Shown: piece after piece, positions 15,941 through 25,427 of the stretch | How the letters are laid out: every line of letters starts with the position of its first letter | How positions within the stretch are numbered: position 1 is the stretch's first letter | Source of the DNA: CAYSXY01 sp964435165 | GTDB taxonomy: Bacteria; Pseudomonadota; Alphaproteobacteria; Rickettsiales; RI-342 | DNA length: 64,000 nucleotides | Assembly: GCA_964435165.1 (NCBI GenBank) | Contig: CAYSXY010000009.1 | Location: forward strand, 1 to 64,000 | Direction of reading: 5' to 3' | Notes under the pieces: model-generated | What the model was told of the DNA's origin: nothing | The model's input: the letters and a program-made list of their open reading frames with translations, nothing else | Databases searched by the model: none | Program-made: the position numbers and the translations under genes

Positions 15941-17047
15941 GTGGATATCACGGAACTGCTCAGTTTCAGCAAGCGTAATAACGCCTCTGACCTTCATTTA
16001 TCCGCCAGCAATCCGCCCTTAGTGCGCATTCATGGCGATATGCTGCCTATGAAAACGCCTCCGCTCAATGATGAGCAGGTCAAACAATTGCTTTATTCCA
16101 TCATGACGGAACAGCAGCGTGCGATTTTCGAGCGCGAATTTGAAATCGATTTTGCGGTATCGTTCGGCGAAAATATGCGGTTTCGTGTGAATGTGTTTAA
16201 CACCATCAACGGCCCGGCCGCCGTCTTGCGTGATATTCCCACGCGCGTCCTGACGCTTGATGAAATCAGCGCCCCCGACGTGCTGAAGCGCCTTGCCAGC
16301 TTGAATAAAGGATTAGTATTGGTGACCGGCCCGACCGGTAGTGGAAAATCAACCACGCTGGCGGCGATGGCGGATTACATCAATGCCAACTTTAATCATC
16401 ATATTCTCACCGTCGAAGACCCGGTTGAGTTCGTACATACCTCTCAGCGCTCCCTGGTCAACCAGCGCGAAGTAGGCGGCAGCACCAAATCGTTCGCACA
16501 AGCCCTGAAAAGTGCGCTTCGTGAAGACCCTGACATTATCCTGGTCGGTGAGATGCGCGACCTGGAGACGATTCAACTGGCTTTGACAGCGGCGGAGACC
16601 GGCCACCTGGTTATGGGAACGCTGCATACCAACTCCGCACCGAAAACGATTGACCGTATTATTGATGTCTTTCCGGCCAATGATAAAGAAATGATTCGCT
16701 CCATGCTCTCTGCCTCATTGGAAGCTGTCGTCACCCAGACATTGATGAAACGGGCTGATGGTAAAGGACGGATTGCGGCTCACGAAATATTATTAGGGAC
16801 CGGTGCCGTGCGTAATCTGATTCGTGAAGGTAAAATTCCGCAACTCTACTCCCTGATGCAAATGGGCTCTAAAAGCGGCATGCAGACCATGAAAGATTCC
16901 GTTTATCGCCTGGTAAATGACGGATTGGTCACCGATGTGGCGGCCAAGGCAGCGCTGGCAACAAGCACCGACGATAATGACAATGATACCGGATCACGCC
17001 ACACCAATATGCAGCCACGACCGGCCGCGGGTGGTACCGGCTTTTAA
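15941..17047 (+). CDS. pilT: Type IV pilus retraction ATPase PilT
   Basis: This 368-residue hexameric ATPase depolymerises type IV pili, allowing twitching and DNA uptake. The N-terminal PAS-like domain (ASDLHLSASNPP) precedes Walker A (GPTGSGKST), an Asp box, Walker B (DPDIILVGEMRD) and a His box (ETGHLVMGTLHTNSA). The PilT-specific C-terminal motif AVRNLIREGK is intact. The GTG at 15941 was chosen because GGAG (15931-15934) lies six bases upstream; a TTG at 15926 is in frame but overlaps that site. The C-terminal ~25 residues (Asp/Asn-rich, then Pro/Ala/Gly) are an extension. Confidence 0.95.
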   Translation: MDITELLSFSKRNNASDLHLSASNPPLVRIHGDMLPMKTPPLNDEQVKQLLYSIMTEQQRAIFEREFEIDFAVSFGENMRFRVNVFNTINGPAAVLRDIPTRVLTLDEISAPDVLKRLASLNKGLVLVTGPTGSGKSTTLAAMADYINANFNHHILTVEDPVEFVHTSQRSLVNQREVGGSTKSFAQALKSALREDPDIILVGEMRDLETIQLALTAAETGHLVMGTLHTNSAPKTIDRIIDVFPANDKEMIRSMLSASLEAVVTQTLMKRADGKGRIAAHEILLGTGAVRNLIREGKIPQLYSLMQMGSKSGMQTMKDSVYRLVNDGLVTDVAAKAALATSTDDNDNDTGSRHTNMQPRPAAGGTGF

Positions 17048-17076
17048 TTCATTTAGGGAGATGACAGGATACACCG

Positions 17077-18219
17077 ATGTTAGACGCCAACAGCCCGATC
17101 GCTCCCCTGCTACAACACATGATCAGCAATGAAGCATCTGACTTATACTTAACGGTTGGCGCTCCTCCCTGCCTTCGCCTGAGTGATCGTATTCAACCCA
17201 TTGGGGAGTCAGCCCTGACCGCGGAGGATATTCAGCACTATATCGACACCTTGCTCGATGATGAGAAGAAAAAGGAATTTGACCAGGAGCTGGAACTGAA
17301 TATGTCGCTCAACTGGGAGCAAAATGGTCGTTTTCGTGCCAATTTCTTCTGGCAGCAACAACGGCCTGGCATTGTCATTCGCCGTATCCATACCAAAATC
17401 CCGACAGTAGAAGAATTGCACCTGCCGGATGCGTATCAAAAACTCATTATGTTCCGTCGCGGCTTATCGATCATTGTTGGCATGACCGGTTCCGGCAAAT
17501 CAACCTCACTCGCCGCGATGCTGGGCTATCGCAATCACCATGGCTCGGGTCATATCATCACGATTGAAGACCCGATTGAATATGTCCACCCGCATCGGCA
17601 CTGTATTTTCACTCAGCGTGAAATCGGGATTGATACAAATTCCTACGCCAATGCGCTTAAAAATGCCTTGCGTCAGCGCCCGGATGTGGTGCTGGTTGGC
17701 GAGATTCGTGATTATGAAGTGATGGAGCAATCACTGAATTTTGCCGAAAGCGGGCATCTGGTCGTGGCAACCTTGCATGCCAATAGTGCGAATCAGGCGA
17801 TTGAGCGTATTATCAGCTTCTTTCCCGAAGAAAAACGCGCCCAGGTACGCAAACAGCTTGCAGCTAATTTGCGCGGCATCATTGCCCAGCGCCTGTTACC
17901 GAACCGTCAGAACGGCCGCAGCCTGGCGATTGAGATTCTGCTGAATGAAGGGTCCATCTCACAACTGATCGAAGAGGGAAAAATCAAAGACATTAAAGAA
18001 ATCATGGCGAAATCGCGCGGTCAGGGCATGCAAACCTTCGATCAATGCCTGTATGATTTATACACAGCCGGTCATATCAGTGAAGAAATCGCCCTGGCGG
18101 AAGCCGATAATCCGACCAATCTGTCGCTGCAATTCAAGCAATATCATACTACTGATGAAGGGCAGGCCCAGCGTGGCCATCTCAATGTTGGTATGTCCGG
18201 CTTTCAATCGACGGGTTGA
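17077..18219 (+). CDS. pilU: PilT-like retraction accessory ATPase PilU
   Basis: This 380-residue PilT paralogue assists PilT in forceful pilus retraction. It has ASDLYLTVGAPPCLR at the N-terminus, Walker A GMTGSGKST, Walker B RPDVVLVGEIRD and His box ESGHLVVATLHANSA. The PilU-type C-terminus (IKDIKEIMAKSRGQGMQTFDQCLYDLY, given here in part as KEIMAKSRGQGMQTFDQ) distinguishes it from PilT. It follows pilT by 29 bases in the same operon. Confidence 0.93.
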   Translation: MLDANSPIAPLLQHMISNEASDLYLTVGAPPCLRLSDRIQPIGESALTAEDIQHYIDTLLDDEKKKEFDQELELNMSLNWEQNGRFRANFFWQQQRPGIVIRRIHTKIPTVEELHLPDAYQKLIMFRRGLSIIVGMTGSGKSTSLAAMLGYRNHHGSGHIITIEDPIEYVHPHRHCIFTQREIGIDTNSYANALKNALRQRPDVVLVGEIRDYEVMEQSLNFAESGHLVVATLHANSANQAIERIISFFPEEKRAQVRKQLAANLRGIIAQRLLPNRQNGRSLAIEILLNEGSISQLIEEGKIKDIKEIMAKSRGQGMQTFDQCLYDLYTAGHISEEIALAEADNPTNLSLQFKQYHTTDEGQAQRGHLNVGMSGFQSTG

Positions 18220-18608
18220 TCCATGCCTCTGACCAATCAGCCACGTGTTCAGTTCTCCAAAGGGGCGTTATTTTCCGCAAAGATGATCCGGGTGCGCATG
18301 CTTATTGTATCCTGAGTGGAAAGGTTGAATTAGCCAGTGGGTATGAATCACACCAGCATGTTATTGATCGGCCTGGTGAAGGCGGTGTGTTCGGCAAAAT
18401 GGCTTTATTGGCAGGTAAAAAACGTCTGCTAACGGCCACTGCCCTGGCGGATACGGAATGCGCGGTCATCGATGAACTCTCCCTCCGCACGAAGATAAAG
18501 GAATCTTCACCGTTTATTCGTGCCTTACTCAACGTACTGACCCAGACCCTGATTCGGCTGCAGTCAGAGCGATCAGATCCGCCCACCACCCCATCCAATA
18601 AGGCGTGA
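18216..18608 (+). CDS. Cyclic-nucleotide-binding-domain protein, probable frameshift near the N-terminus
   Basis: Most of the frame is a compact cNMP-binding (Crp-like) domain with no DNA-binding helix-turn-helix: RKDDPGAHAYCILSGKVEL, GEGGVFGKMALLAG, then a C-terminal helix. As it stands the frame must start at a TTG (18216) overlapping the pilU stop. In the +1 frame an ATG at 18223 begins MPLTNQPRVQFSKGALF, which supplies the missing first beta-strand and runs out at a TGA near 18312. Joining the two frames at the T4 run near 18270 gives the exact family spacing. Coupling to pilU suggests cAMP or c-di-GMP-linked control of retraction, which is inference. Confidence 0.6.
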   Translation: MIHASDQSATCSVLQRGVIFRKDDPGAHAYCILSGKVELASGYESHQHVIDRPGEGGVFGKMALLAGKKRLLTATALADTECAVIDELSLRTKIKESSPFIRALLNVLTQTLIRLQSERSDPPTTPSNKA

Positions 18609-18648
18609 GCAACTTATTAGGGCTTGACCTCTTCTGATTCTGTGACAG

Positions 18649-18670
18649 AAAAGCGAATATTCGCTTTTTT
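18649..18670 (+). terminator. Rho-independent terminator after the pilT-pilU operon
   Basis: A perfect dyad (AAAAGCGAAT / ATTCGCTTTT) is followed by further T residues, 40 bases after the cNMP-domain gene. It separates the pilus operon from the surface-glycan genes that follow. Confidence 0.8.
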
Positions 18671-18696
18671 GATATCAACTCATTATCGGTCATCGC

Positions 18697-19998
18697 ATGA
18701 AAATTCTGTTCATCCATCCGAACATGCCGGGCCAGTTCAAACATTTGTGCCGTCATTTTGCTAAAGATCCGGCAAATCAGGTCGTTTTTTTGACGAAACC
18801 ACGCCCACAAATCAACCTCAAGAATGTCCATAAGCTTGAATATGTGGTGCCGCGTGAGCCATCGGCTCACACGCACCGCTATGTGCTCGGCTTTGAGCGC
18901 GCCGTGCTTCAGGGTCAAGAGGCTTACCGCATGTGTCGACAATTGAAGAAAGATGAAGGCTTTGTTCCGGACGTGATTGTGGCGCATCCTGGCTGGGGTG
19001 ATACGTTATTTATCAAAGATGTCTATCCGGACACGCCAATACTGAGCTTTTTTGAGTTTTATTACAGCGCCTATGATGCGGATGTGAATTTTGATCCGAA
19101 TGAACCATGCAGTGAAGACGATATTGGCCGTATTCGGGTCAAAAACAGTACCAATATTTTCGCGCTTGAGCAGTCGGACTGGGGTATCAGCCCGACATTC
19201 TGGCAATATAGCCGTCATCCGGAGACCTATCGCCCGAAAATTTCCGTGATTCATGATGGGGTCGATACGGATTATTGCAAACCGGGCGATCCGGACATGG
19301 AAATTGATTTTCGTGGCGTGAAACTCACGCCGAAGGATGAGGTAATTACCTATGTCGCGCGCAATTTTGAGCCCTATCGTGGCTTTCCCACCTTCATGCG
19401 TGCGGCGGCTGAAATCCTCAAGCGCCGTCCAAATGCACATATCGTGGCTGTCGGCGCCGATGGTGTAAGTTACGGCAAAGCGGCACCAAGCCATACAACC
19501 TACCGCAAAATGATGATGCAGGAGGTCAATTTTTGTGACCCGTCGCGCATCCATTTTTTCAACACGCAGCCTTACAATAAACTAATGGCGCTGATTCAAC
19601 TCTCCAGCGCCCATATTTACCTCACCTATCCCTTTGTATTGTCCTGGTCGATGGTCGAAGCGATGAGTTGTGGTGCGCTGGTGATTGGCTCGCGCACAGC
19701 ACCGGTCGAAGAAGTGATCGATGATGGACGCAATGGTCTGCTGGTTGATTTCTTTGAGCCGAAAGAGATTGCTGACAAAGTGGATGAGATTTTTGCACAT
19801 AAGGATCGCATGCAGCATCTGCGCGATGCCGCGCGCCAGACGGTGCTGGATCGTTATGCTCTGAAAACGCTGCTACCGCTCCATGCCTCGCTGGTGACGG
19901 ATTTGGCCGATCGCAAAACACCGCCGCCAACAGCAGAGCGCATACGCAGCTTATATGCCCAGACCCAATCCGCTAAAGCAGAGGAGCTTGCAGCCTGA
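18697..19998 (+). CDS. GT4-family glycosyltransferase
   Basis: This 433-residue GT-B fold enzyme opens with MKILFIHPNMPGQFKHL, as in the Glyco_trans_4_3 group. It carries the nucleotide-sugar-binding C-terminal half: VIHDGVDTD, YVARNFEPYRGF, a PFVLSWSMVEAMSCGALVIGS block and the acidic/EX7E-like region VEEVIDDGRNGLLVD. The donor and acceptor are unknown. It is translationally coupled to the next gene (TGATG) and lies before the first type I secretion pair, so a role in decorating an exported product is likely. Confidence 0.87.
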   Translation: MKILFIHPNMPGQFKHLCRHFAKDPANQVVFLTKPRPQINLKNVHKLEYVVPREPSAHTHRYVLGFERAVLQGQEAYRMCRQLKKDEGFVPDVIVAHPGWGDTLFIKDVYPDTPILSFFEFYYSAYDADVNFDPNEPCSEDDIGRIRVKNSTNIFALEQSDWGISPTFWQYSRHPETYRPKISVIHDGVDTDYCKPGDPDMEIDFRGVKLTPKDEVITYVARNFEPYRGFPTFMRAAAEILKRRPNAHIVAVGADGVSYGKAAPSHTTYRKMMMQEVNFCDPSRIHFFNTQPYNKLMALIQLSSAHIYLTYPFVLSWSMVEAMSCGALVIGSRTAPVEEVIDDGRNGLLVDFFEPKEIADKVDEIFAHKDRMQHLRDAARQTVLDRYALKTLLPLHASLVTDLADRKTPPPTAERIRSLYAQTQSAKAEELAA

Positions 19999-20690
19999 TG
20001 CCTACTACCACCTCCTCATCCAGACCTGCACCTTCCCAAGGTAAAAAACGTGTGCTCTTTATTGAGCCGGGCAAGCCCGATCCATCCAAGCTCCATCAGC
20101 TTTTTCAGGATACAGCGAAGTGGGACATCGCCTATGTTGATCGCAACACCGACCAGTTTAAACCGGATTTTATCGGCCATCTTCAGGATTTATCGGCTAT
20201 CCCGGATGATTATGCCGATGCGCTCTGGTTCATCCAGAAACTGCAAACCGTTCGTCTGGAAAAACTGCCCGAGGTGCTGGCGACTTTCAAACGTATCCTC
20301 CGCCCCAATGGTCAGGTGGTGACGGTGTGCCCCGATGCATTCCTCGCTGCCGAGCATATTTATGAATATCGCATCATGGAGCCACTCAAAATCGGCGAGA
20401 TTAGCCGCACGGTGCAGGATGTATTCTATGGAGCCGATGAGCCGTTCCACAATTGTTTTACGGCCGGATCACTCGGCAAAGCCTTTCTTCATGCGGGTTT
20501 TCGCAATATCCAGATTAGTCGGCAAAGCTTTAATCTGTGGATGGCTGCCACCTATGAACCTGCTTCTGTTACCAAAGATAGTGAGAAGATCCGTATTAAT
20601 GACCATCATCAGGCCTATGATGGTCAAAAAGATGATTTGTCCGCCCCGCCAACACAATGGTCACCTTTAAACTTAAACCAGGCAGCGTGA
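19998..20690 (+). CDS. SAM-dependent methyltransferase-like protein
   Basis: This 230-residue protein resembles class I methyltransferases (Methyltransf_11 type). A promoter-proximal strand VLFIEPGKP stands where the SAM-binding strand usually lies, and VLATFKRILRPNGQVVTVCPD is the typical post-motif block. The glycine-rich SAM loop is not the standard E/DxGxGxG, so catalytic competence is uncertain. It overlaps the glycosyltransferase stop, which suggests a joint role such as glycan capping. Confidence 0.6.
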   Translation: MPTTTSSSRPAPSQGKKRVLFIEPGKPDPSKLHQLFQDTAKWDIAYVDRNTDQFKPDFIGHLQDLSAIPDDYADALWFIQKLQTVRLEKLPEVLATFKRILRPNGQVVTVCPDAFLAAEHIYEYRIMEPLKIGEISRTVQDVFYGADEPFHNCFTAGSLGKAFLHAGFRNIQISRQSFNLWMAATYEPASVTKDSEKIRINDHHQAYDGQKDDLSAPPTQWSPLNLNQAA

Positions 20691-20817
20691 CGCTACATTG
20701 TCGCATCATGATGTTGTCCGGGATGACGTCTTCCATCATGGGCGCTGTGCTATGTGGTCAGATGCAGTGAGCATAATGGCTAAGCGAATCTTAAACATCG
20801 CGGATTATAGATAAGCT

Positions 20818-22533
20818 ATGTCATCGTCCCAGCCTAAAGCCCATTATCTGAACGACGTGTTCGCACGGGTCAAACGCGTGCTGCGTTTTGCTCTGTTATT
20901 CAGCCTGGCCAGCAACCTGCTGATGCTTGCCCTGCCGCTATACTCCCTGCAGGTGCTGGATCGCGTGTTATCCAGCCGTAGTTACGATACATTATTGGTC
21001 CTTAGTTTTATTGCGATATGCGCCTTTGTATTTTTTGGGTTGTTCCAGGCGGTGCGCCAGTTCATCGCCACGCGTATCGGTGAGTGGATCGACGCCAAGG
21101 TCGCGCCCGATATCTTTGAGCGCTCTATTCGCCTGGCAGCACAGCAGCAAGGAACGCAAGGCTCACAGAATATGCGTGACCTGGCTACTATTAAGGGCTT
21201 TCTCACCGGGCCGGGCTTTCAAACCGTAATGGATGCGCCCTGGGCACCGCTTTTTCTGCTGATCGTCTTCCTGATCAACCCGGTACTGGGCACTGTGACG
21301 ATTGTCGGCGCTATTCTGCTGTTCTTTCTGGCTCTCATGACCGAATTTGCGACCAAGAAGGATACCATGCAGGCACAGCAGGAAAACCTGCATTGTTTGC
21401 AAATTAACGATACAGCCATTCGCAACGCCGAAGCCATTGAGGCAATGGGGATGATGCCGGGCCTGCGCAGTTCGTGGCAGACATCAAATCAGCGCGTCAA
21501 ACAATTGCAAGGCCAGGCGGCGAATCGCTATAACCTCATCACCGCCGCATCCAAAAGTCTGCGTATGCTTATTCAGATCGGCATTATGGGCGCCGGTGCC
21601 ATTATGGCACTGAATAACCAACTCAGTATTGGTGGCATGATTGCCGCATCGATTCTCACCGGGCGAGCACTCGCCCCGTTTGATGCGGCCATTACCATCT
21701 GGAAGAATATTCTGGCCGCGCGCGACGCCTATCAACGGCTGAACACCTCACTATCCGCACAGACCATTCATCGGGGCACCCTTAACCTGCCAGCACCCAA
21801 CGGCGCGTTAGCTGTTGAGAATGTTTTATTCCGCCCGCCTGGGCGTGATCACCTGGTGTTACGGAGTGTCAGTTTTCAACTCCATCCCGGTGATACGATG
21901 GGGCTGATCGGCGCCAGCGCCGCCGGCAAATCCACACTCGGAAAGTTGCTGGTCGGCATCTGGCCGGCCACATCCGGTCATATTCGTCTCGATGGGGTGG
22001 ATGTCTATAAATGGAACCGCGAAGATGTCGGGCAGTATATCGGCTACCTGCCACAGGAAGTGGATTTGTTTGAAGGAACCATCAAAGATAATATTGCCCG
22101 GATGCAGTCCGATGCGCCGATGAACAAGGTCATCGACGCGGCAAAAATGGCCCAGGTGCATGAATTCATTCTTGAATTCCCGGATGGGTATGAAACCGTG
22201 GTCGGTAGCGGCTTAGTCACCTTTTCTCCCGGGCAGAAGCAGCGCATTGCGCTGGCCCGCGCCTTATACGGCACTCCTAAATTACTGGTGCTTGACGAGC
22301 CCAATTCCAACCTTGATGGTGATGGCGAACAGGCATTGATTCGTGCCCTGGAGGCGGCCAAAGCGCAACATATCACTACCATCGTCATTGCGCATAAACC
22401 TTCGCTGGTCAATCATCTGGAAAAAGTGCTGGTATTGCGCGAAGGACGTGTGGAGATATTTGGGCCGCGCGATGATGTGCTCAAACGCTATGTCCGCCCG
22501 GTTCAGAATAAGGGAGGTGAACATGCCGCCTGA
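20818..22533 (+). CDS. Type I secretion ABC transporter (PrtD family), first pair, degenerate signature
   Basis: This 571-residue half-transporter has an N-terminal six-helix domain (FALLFSLASNLLMLALPLYSLQVLDRVLSS) and a C-terminal ATPase. Walker A is GASAAGKST, Walker B LLVLDEPNSNLD, with an H-loop IVIAHK. The ABC signature, normally LSGGQ, reads FSPGQ. PrtD-type proteins export RTX proteins directly from the cytoplasm through a membrane-fusion protein and TolC. The membrane-fusion gene overlaps its 3' end. The other ABC gene at 30294-32048 keeps LSGGQ. Confidence 0.92.
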   Translation: MSSSQPKAHYLNDVFARVKRVLRFALLFSLASNLLMLALPLYSLQVLDRVLSSRSYDTLLVLSFIAICAFVFFGLFQAVRQFIATRIGEWIDAKVAPDIFERSIRLAAQQQGTQGSQNMRDLATIKGFLTGPGFQTVMDAPWAPLFLLIVFLINPVLGTVTIVGAILLFFLALMTEFATKKDTMQAQQENLHCLQINDTAIRNAEAIEAMGMMPGLRSSWQTSNQRVKQLQGQAANRYNLITAASKSLRMLIQIGIMGAGAIMALNNQLSIGGMIAASILTGRALAPFDAAITIWKNILAARDAYQRLNTSLSAQTIHRGTLNLPAPNGALAVENVLFRPPGRDHLVLRSVSFQLHPGDTMGLIGASAAGKSTLGKLLVGIWPATSGHIRLDGVDVYKWNREDVGQYIGYLPQEVDLFEGTIKDNIARMQSDAPMNKVIDAAKMAQVHEFILEFPDGYETVVGSGLVTFSPGQKQRIALARALYGTPKLLVLDEPNSNLDGDGEQALIRALEAAKAQHITTIVIAHKPSLVNHLEKVLVLREGRVEIFGPRDDVLKRYVRPVQNKGGEHAA

Positions 22534-23929
22534 GCCCCGCCAAAAACATCAGGAGGAGTCCGCCGCCCCGGCATTTGTTCAGGGATGGCTGCAACGGCTG
22601 GATCGCTGGGCCTCGGTTATTCGTGGTTCGCAACCTATGGAAGCGGATGACCGGATCGCACGCGGACCGATTCGCTTTGGTCTCTACGCCTTCATCCTGA
22701 TATTCGGCATCTTCGGCCTGTGGTCAGCGTTTGCTCCTCTGGACAGTGCGGCCATTGCCCCGGGCATCGTGGTGCTGGACTCTAACCGCAAACAGATACA
22801 GCATCTTGAGGGCGGTATTGTCGATGAGATACTGGTCACTGAAGGGCAGTTTGTCGATGCTGGCGACACATTGGTACGATTGAGTGAGACAGCAGCCAAA
22901 GCCCGGCTGGAACTGGTGAGCGGACAGCTGCATGCCGAGCGCGCCACCGCCGCACGGCTGGTAGCGGAGCGCGATGACGCAGGACGCATTGACTTTCCTC
23001 CGGATTTATTAAATTCCACTGACCCGGAATTGGCGGAAATCATTGAGAGCCAACGCCGCCTGTTCACGGTCCGGCAAGATGCGCTCAGCAGTAAAATCGG
23101 CGTTTTGAGCAAGCGCATTGAGCAATTCCGCGATGAGATTCGCGGCCTGCGCTCGCAAACCACCTCGACCGAAGACCAATTAGTACTCATCAAAGAAGAG
23201 GTGAGCGTGGTTGATAGCCTGCTCAAAAAAGGCAATGCCGTTAAACCACGCTTGCTGGCATTGCAACGTCAGCAGGCAGAGTTGGAAGGACGGCGCGGTG
23301 AATATCTGGCCATGATTGCCCGGGCCCAGCAAAGTATCACCCAAACCGATATCGAAATTCTGAATATACAGAATGAGCATCTGAAAGATCTGGTCGATCA
23401 GTTGCGTGAAACGCAAGAGCGTATCGCACAACTACAGGAGCAGCGCAATACTGCCAAAGACGTGCTGGACCGGCTGGTAGTGGTGGCACCACAAAGCGGT
23501 ATTATTACCGGTATGAAAATTCATACCCAGGGCGGGGTGATTGCACCGGGTGAGACAGTGATGGAACTGGTGCCGCAAGATGACAAGTTGATTATTGAAG
23601 CGCGTGTCTCACCACAGGATATTGATGTCGTCCATCAGGGGCTTGAAGCGCAGGTACGACTAACCGCGTTCAAAACACGTAAAATCCCTCCTGTGCGAGG
23701 TGATGTGATTTATGTCTCGGCTGATCGTTTCATCGACCCGCAAACCAATCAGGGATATTTTTTATCGCGCATTGAGATTGATGAAGACGAACTGATGCGT
23801 CTGCAGGAAGTCGAACTCTACCCGGGCATGCCTGCCGATGTCTTAATCGTCACAGGGTCGCGTACGTTGTTGTCTTATTTGATCGCGCCGATTACCGACA
23901 GTTTTTATCTCGCATTTCGCGAACAGTGA
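22523..23929 (+). CDS. Type I secretion membrane-fusion protein (HlyD family), first pair
   Basis: This 468-residue periplasmic adaptor has one membrane helix (~54-76: FGLYAFILIFGIFGLWSAFAPL), lipoyl-like halves (QIQHLEGGIVDEILVTEGQ and PQSGIITGMKIHTQGG), a long coiled coil and a barrel domain. It bridges the ABC transporter to an outer-membrane channel. AGGGAGGTGA lies just before the ATG at 22523, inside the end of the ABC gene. No outer-membrane channel gene follows. Confidence 0.93.
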   Translation: MPPEPRQKHQEESAAPAFVQGWLQRLDRWASVIRGSQPMEADDRIARGPIRFGLYAFILIFGIFGLWSAFAPLDSAAIAPGIVVLDSNRKQIQHLEGGIVDEILVTEGQFVDAGDTLVRLSETAAKARLELVSGQLHAERATAARLVAERDDAGRIDFPPDLLNSTDPELAEIIESQRRLFTVRQDALSSKIGVLSKRIEQFRDEIRGLRSQTTSTEDQLVLIKEEVSVVDSLLKKGNAVKPRLLALQRQQAELEGRRGEYLAMIARAQQSITQTDIEILNIQNEHLKDLVDQLRETQERIAQLQEQRNTAKDVLDRLVVVAPQSGIITGMKIHTQGGVIAPGETVMELVPQDDKLIIEARVSPQDIDVVHQGLEAQVRLTAFKTRKIPPVRGDVIYVSADRFIDPQTNQGYFLSRIEIDEDELMRLQEVELYPGMPADVLIVTGSRTLLSYLIAPITDSFYLAFREQ

Positions 23930-23990
23930 TTTTAGGCTCTTGTGACGATTAATTTATTTCATGCGCTACCGCTTCGCTATTTGAGCGCTA

Positions 23991-25424
23991 TCAGGCACGG
24001 CCATAGGCATCTTCCAGCCTGACAATATCCTGTTCATCCAGTGCCGAGCCGCGTTGTAACTCAATGATGTGCAATTCTTCATCTGCATCATTATAGATGC
24101 GATGCGTCGTCCCCGCCGGAATAAAGCAACTGTCTCCGGGATGTAACAGCTGTACTTCCTCACCGCGTTCCACCCGGGCCTGTCCTTTGGCGACCAGCCA
24201 ATATTCACTGCGATTGCGATGATATTGACGCGAGGTACACTCGCCCGGCAGTAATACCAGTTTTTTCACCCGGTAGTCAGCGTGATAATCAAGCACACGC
24301 TGCCAGCCCCATGGCGAGGGTGGCAGTGCTTCGTCTGCTCCAGCCTGATCGTGATGACAGCGTTGCGTCATCACCTTCTGCGGGCTCTGATCTTTCGGCA
24401 TCACCAGCATGCCACGTTCCGAGACAATAATGGCCAGATTATCCACGCCCTGCACCAAAACCGGCACCGTCTCGCTATGAACATAATTGGCCGCTGCCTC
24501 ATAAAAATGCGCCGTTCCATGCGCCACATTATTGTCGCTATCTTTATTCGCCATCTGATAATAGGCTTGCCACTGGCCCATATCCGTCCATGCAAAATGG
24601 CAAGGTAGCATGGCTCCCTTCTCCGTTTTCTCCATGATGGCTTTATCAAATGGGAGGGAAGGAATTTCAGCCCATGCTTCCGCGGCTAAATGCACATAGC
24701 GCCCTTCCGAAGTCGCCTCTGCAAGCGCCTCGCAGCACAGTCGATCGATATCCGGCGCGTAATGTTTTGCCTGCTCTATCACCACATCACAGCGTGCAAT
24801 AAAAAGGCCGCTATTCCAACAGGCGCCATCGGCAATATATTGCGCGGCATCCGCCTCATTCGGTTTTTCAATAAAATTCCGGATATGACTACCGTTACTG
24901 TTTGCGATCGGATCGCCTGGCACGATGTAACCATAATGCGTACTGGGGTGATCCGGCGCTATACCAAGCGTGGTAAGATAGCCATCGCGCGCCATGACAA
25001 CCGCCTGCTCTAGCTGTTGATGAAATGATGCTGCATCGCTGATCCAGTGATCCGTCGGGCATATGGCCATGATGGCTGCCTCACCATAGCCGGCCGCCAG
25101 ATAATGAGCGGCTGCAATGATTGAGGCCGCGGTGTTGCGCGACGCCGGTTCCATGACGCAGTGCCATCCTGGTGCATCATTTGACAATTGCAACTGCACA
25201 TAGTGTTGATAGCGCTGGTGCGTCATCACCAATAATGTTTCATGCCCCTGCCATAGCTGAGCAGCACGTTGAAATAAGGACGGCGCGGATGACGCATCTG
25301 TCTCCGCGTTTGATAAATGATGTACGGGCAAAAATTGTTTGGGACGCTTTGGTACAGAATGCGGCCAGAGTCGCGTTCCGCTTCCACCGGCGAGTAATAC
25401 GGGGATAAGCGGGCTATCAGTCAT
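23991..25424 (-). CDS. manC: Mannose-1-phosphate guanylyltransferase / mannose-6-phosphate isomerase
   Basis: This 477-residue bifunctional enzyme makes GDP-mannose for surface polysaccharides. The nucleotidyltransferase domain shows VLLAGGSGTRLWPHSVPKRPKQF near the N-terminus and FIEKPN at ~187. The C-terminal cupin isomerase domain has SRQYHRNRSEYW and a metal/His site near PAGTTHRIYN. Length is standard for the type II enzymes (ManC/AlgA/XanB). It follows the sapC-like gene by three bases and is read with it. Confidence 0.95.
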   Translation of the reverse strand: MTDSPLIPVLLAGGSGTRLWPHSVPKRPKQFLPVHHLSNAETDASSAPSLFQRAAQLWQGHETLLVMTHQRYQHYVQLQLSNDAPGWHCVMEPASRNTAASIIAAAHYLAAGYGEAAIMAICPTDHWISDAASFHQQLEQAVVMARDGYLTTLGIAPDHPSTHYGYIVPGDPIANSNGSHIRNFIEKPNEADAAQYIADGACWNSGLFIARCDVVIEQAKHYAPDIDRLCCEALAEATSEGRYVHLAAEAWAEIPSLPFDKAIMEKTEKGAMLPCHFAWTDMGQWQAYYQMANKDSDNNVAHGTAHFYEAAANYVHSETVPVLVQGVDNLAIIVSERGMLVMPKDQSPQKVMTQRCHHDQAGADEALPPSPWGWQRVLDYHADYRVKKLVLLPGECTSRQYHRNRSEYWLVAKGQARVERGEEVQLLHPGDSCFIPAGTTHRIYNDADEELHIIELQRGSALDEQDIVRLEDAYGRA

Positions 25425-25427
25425 CTG

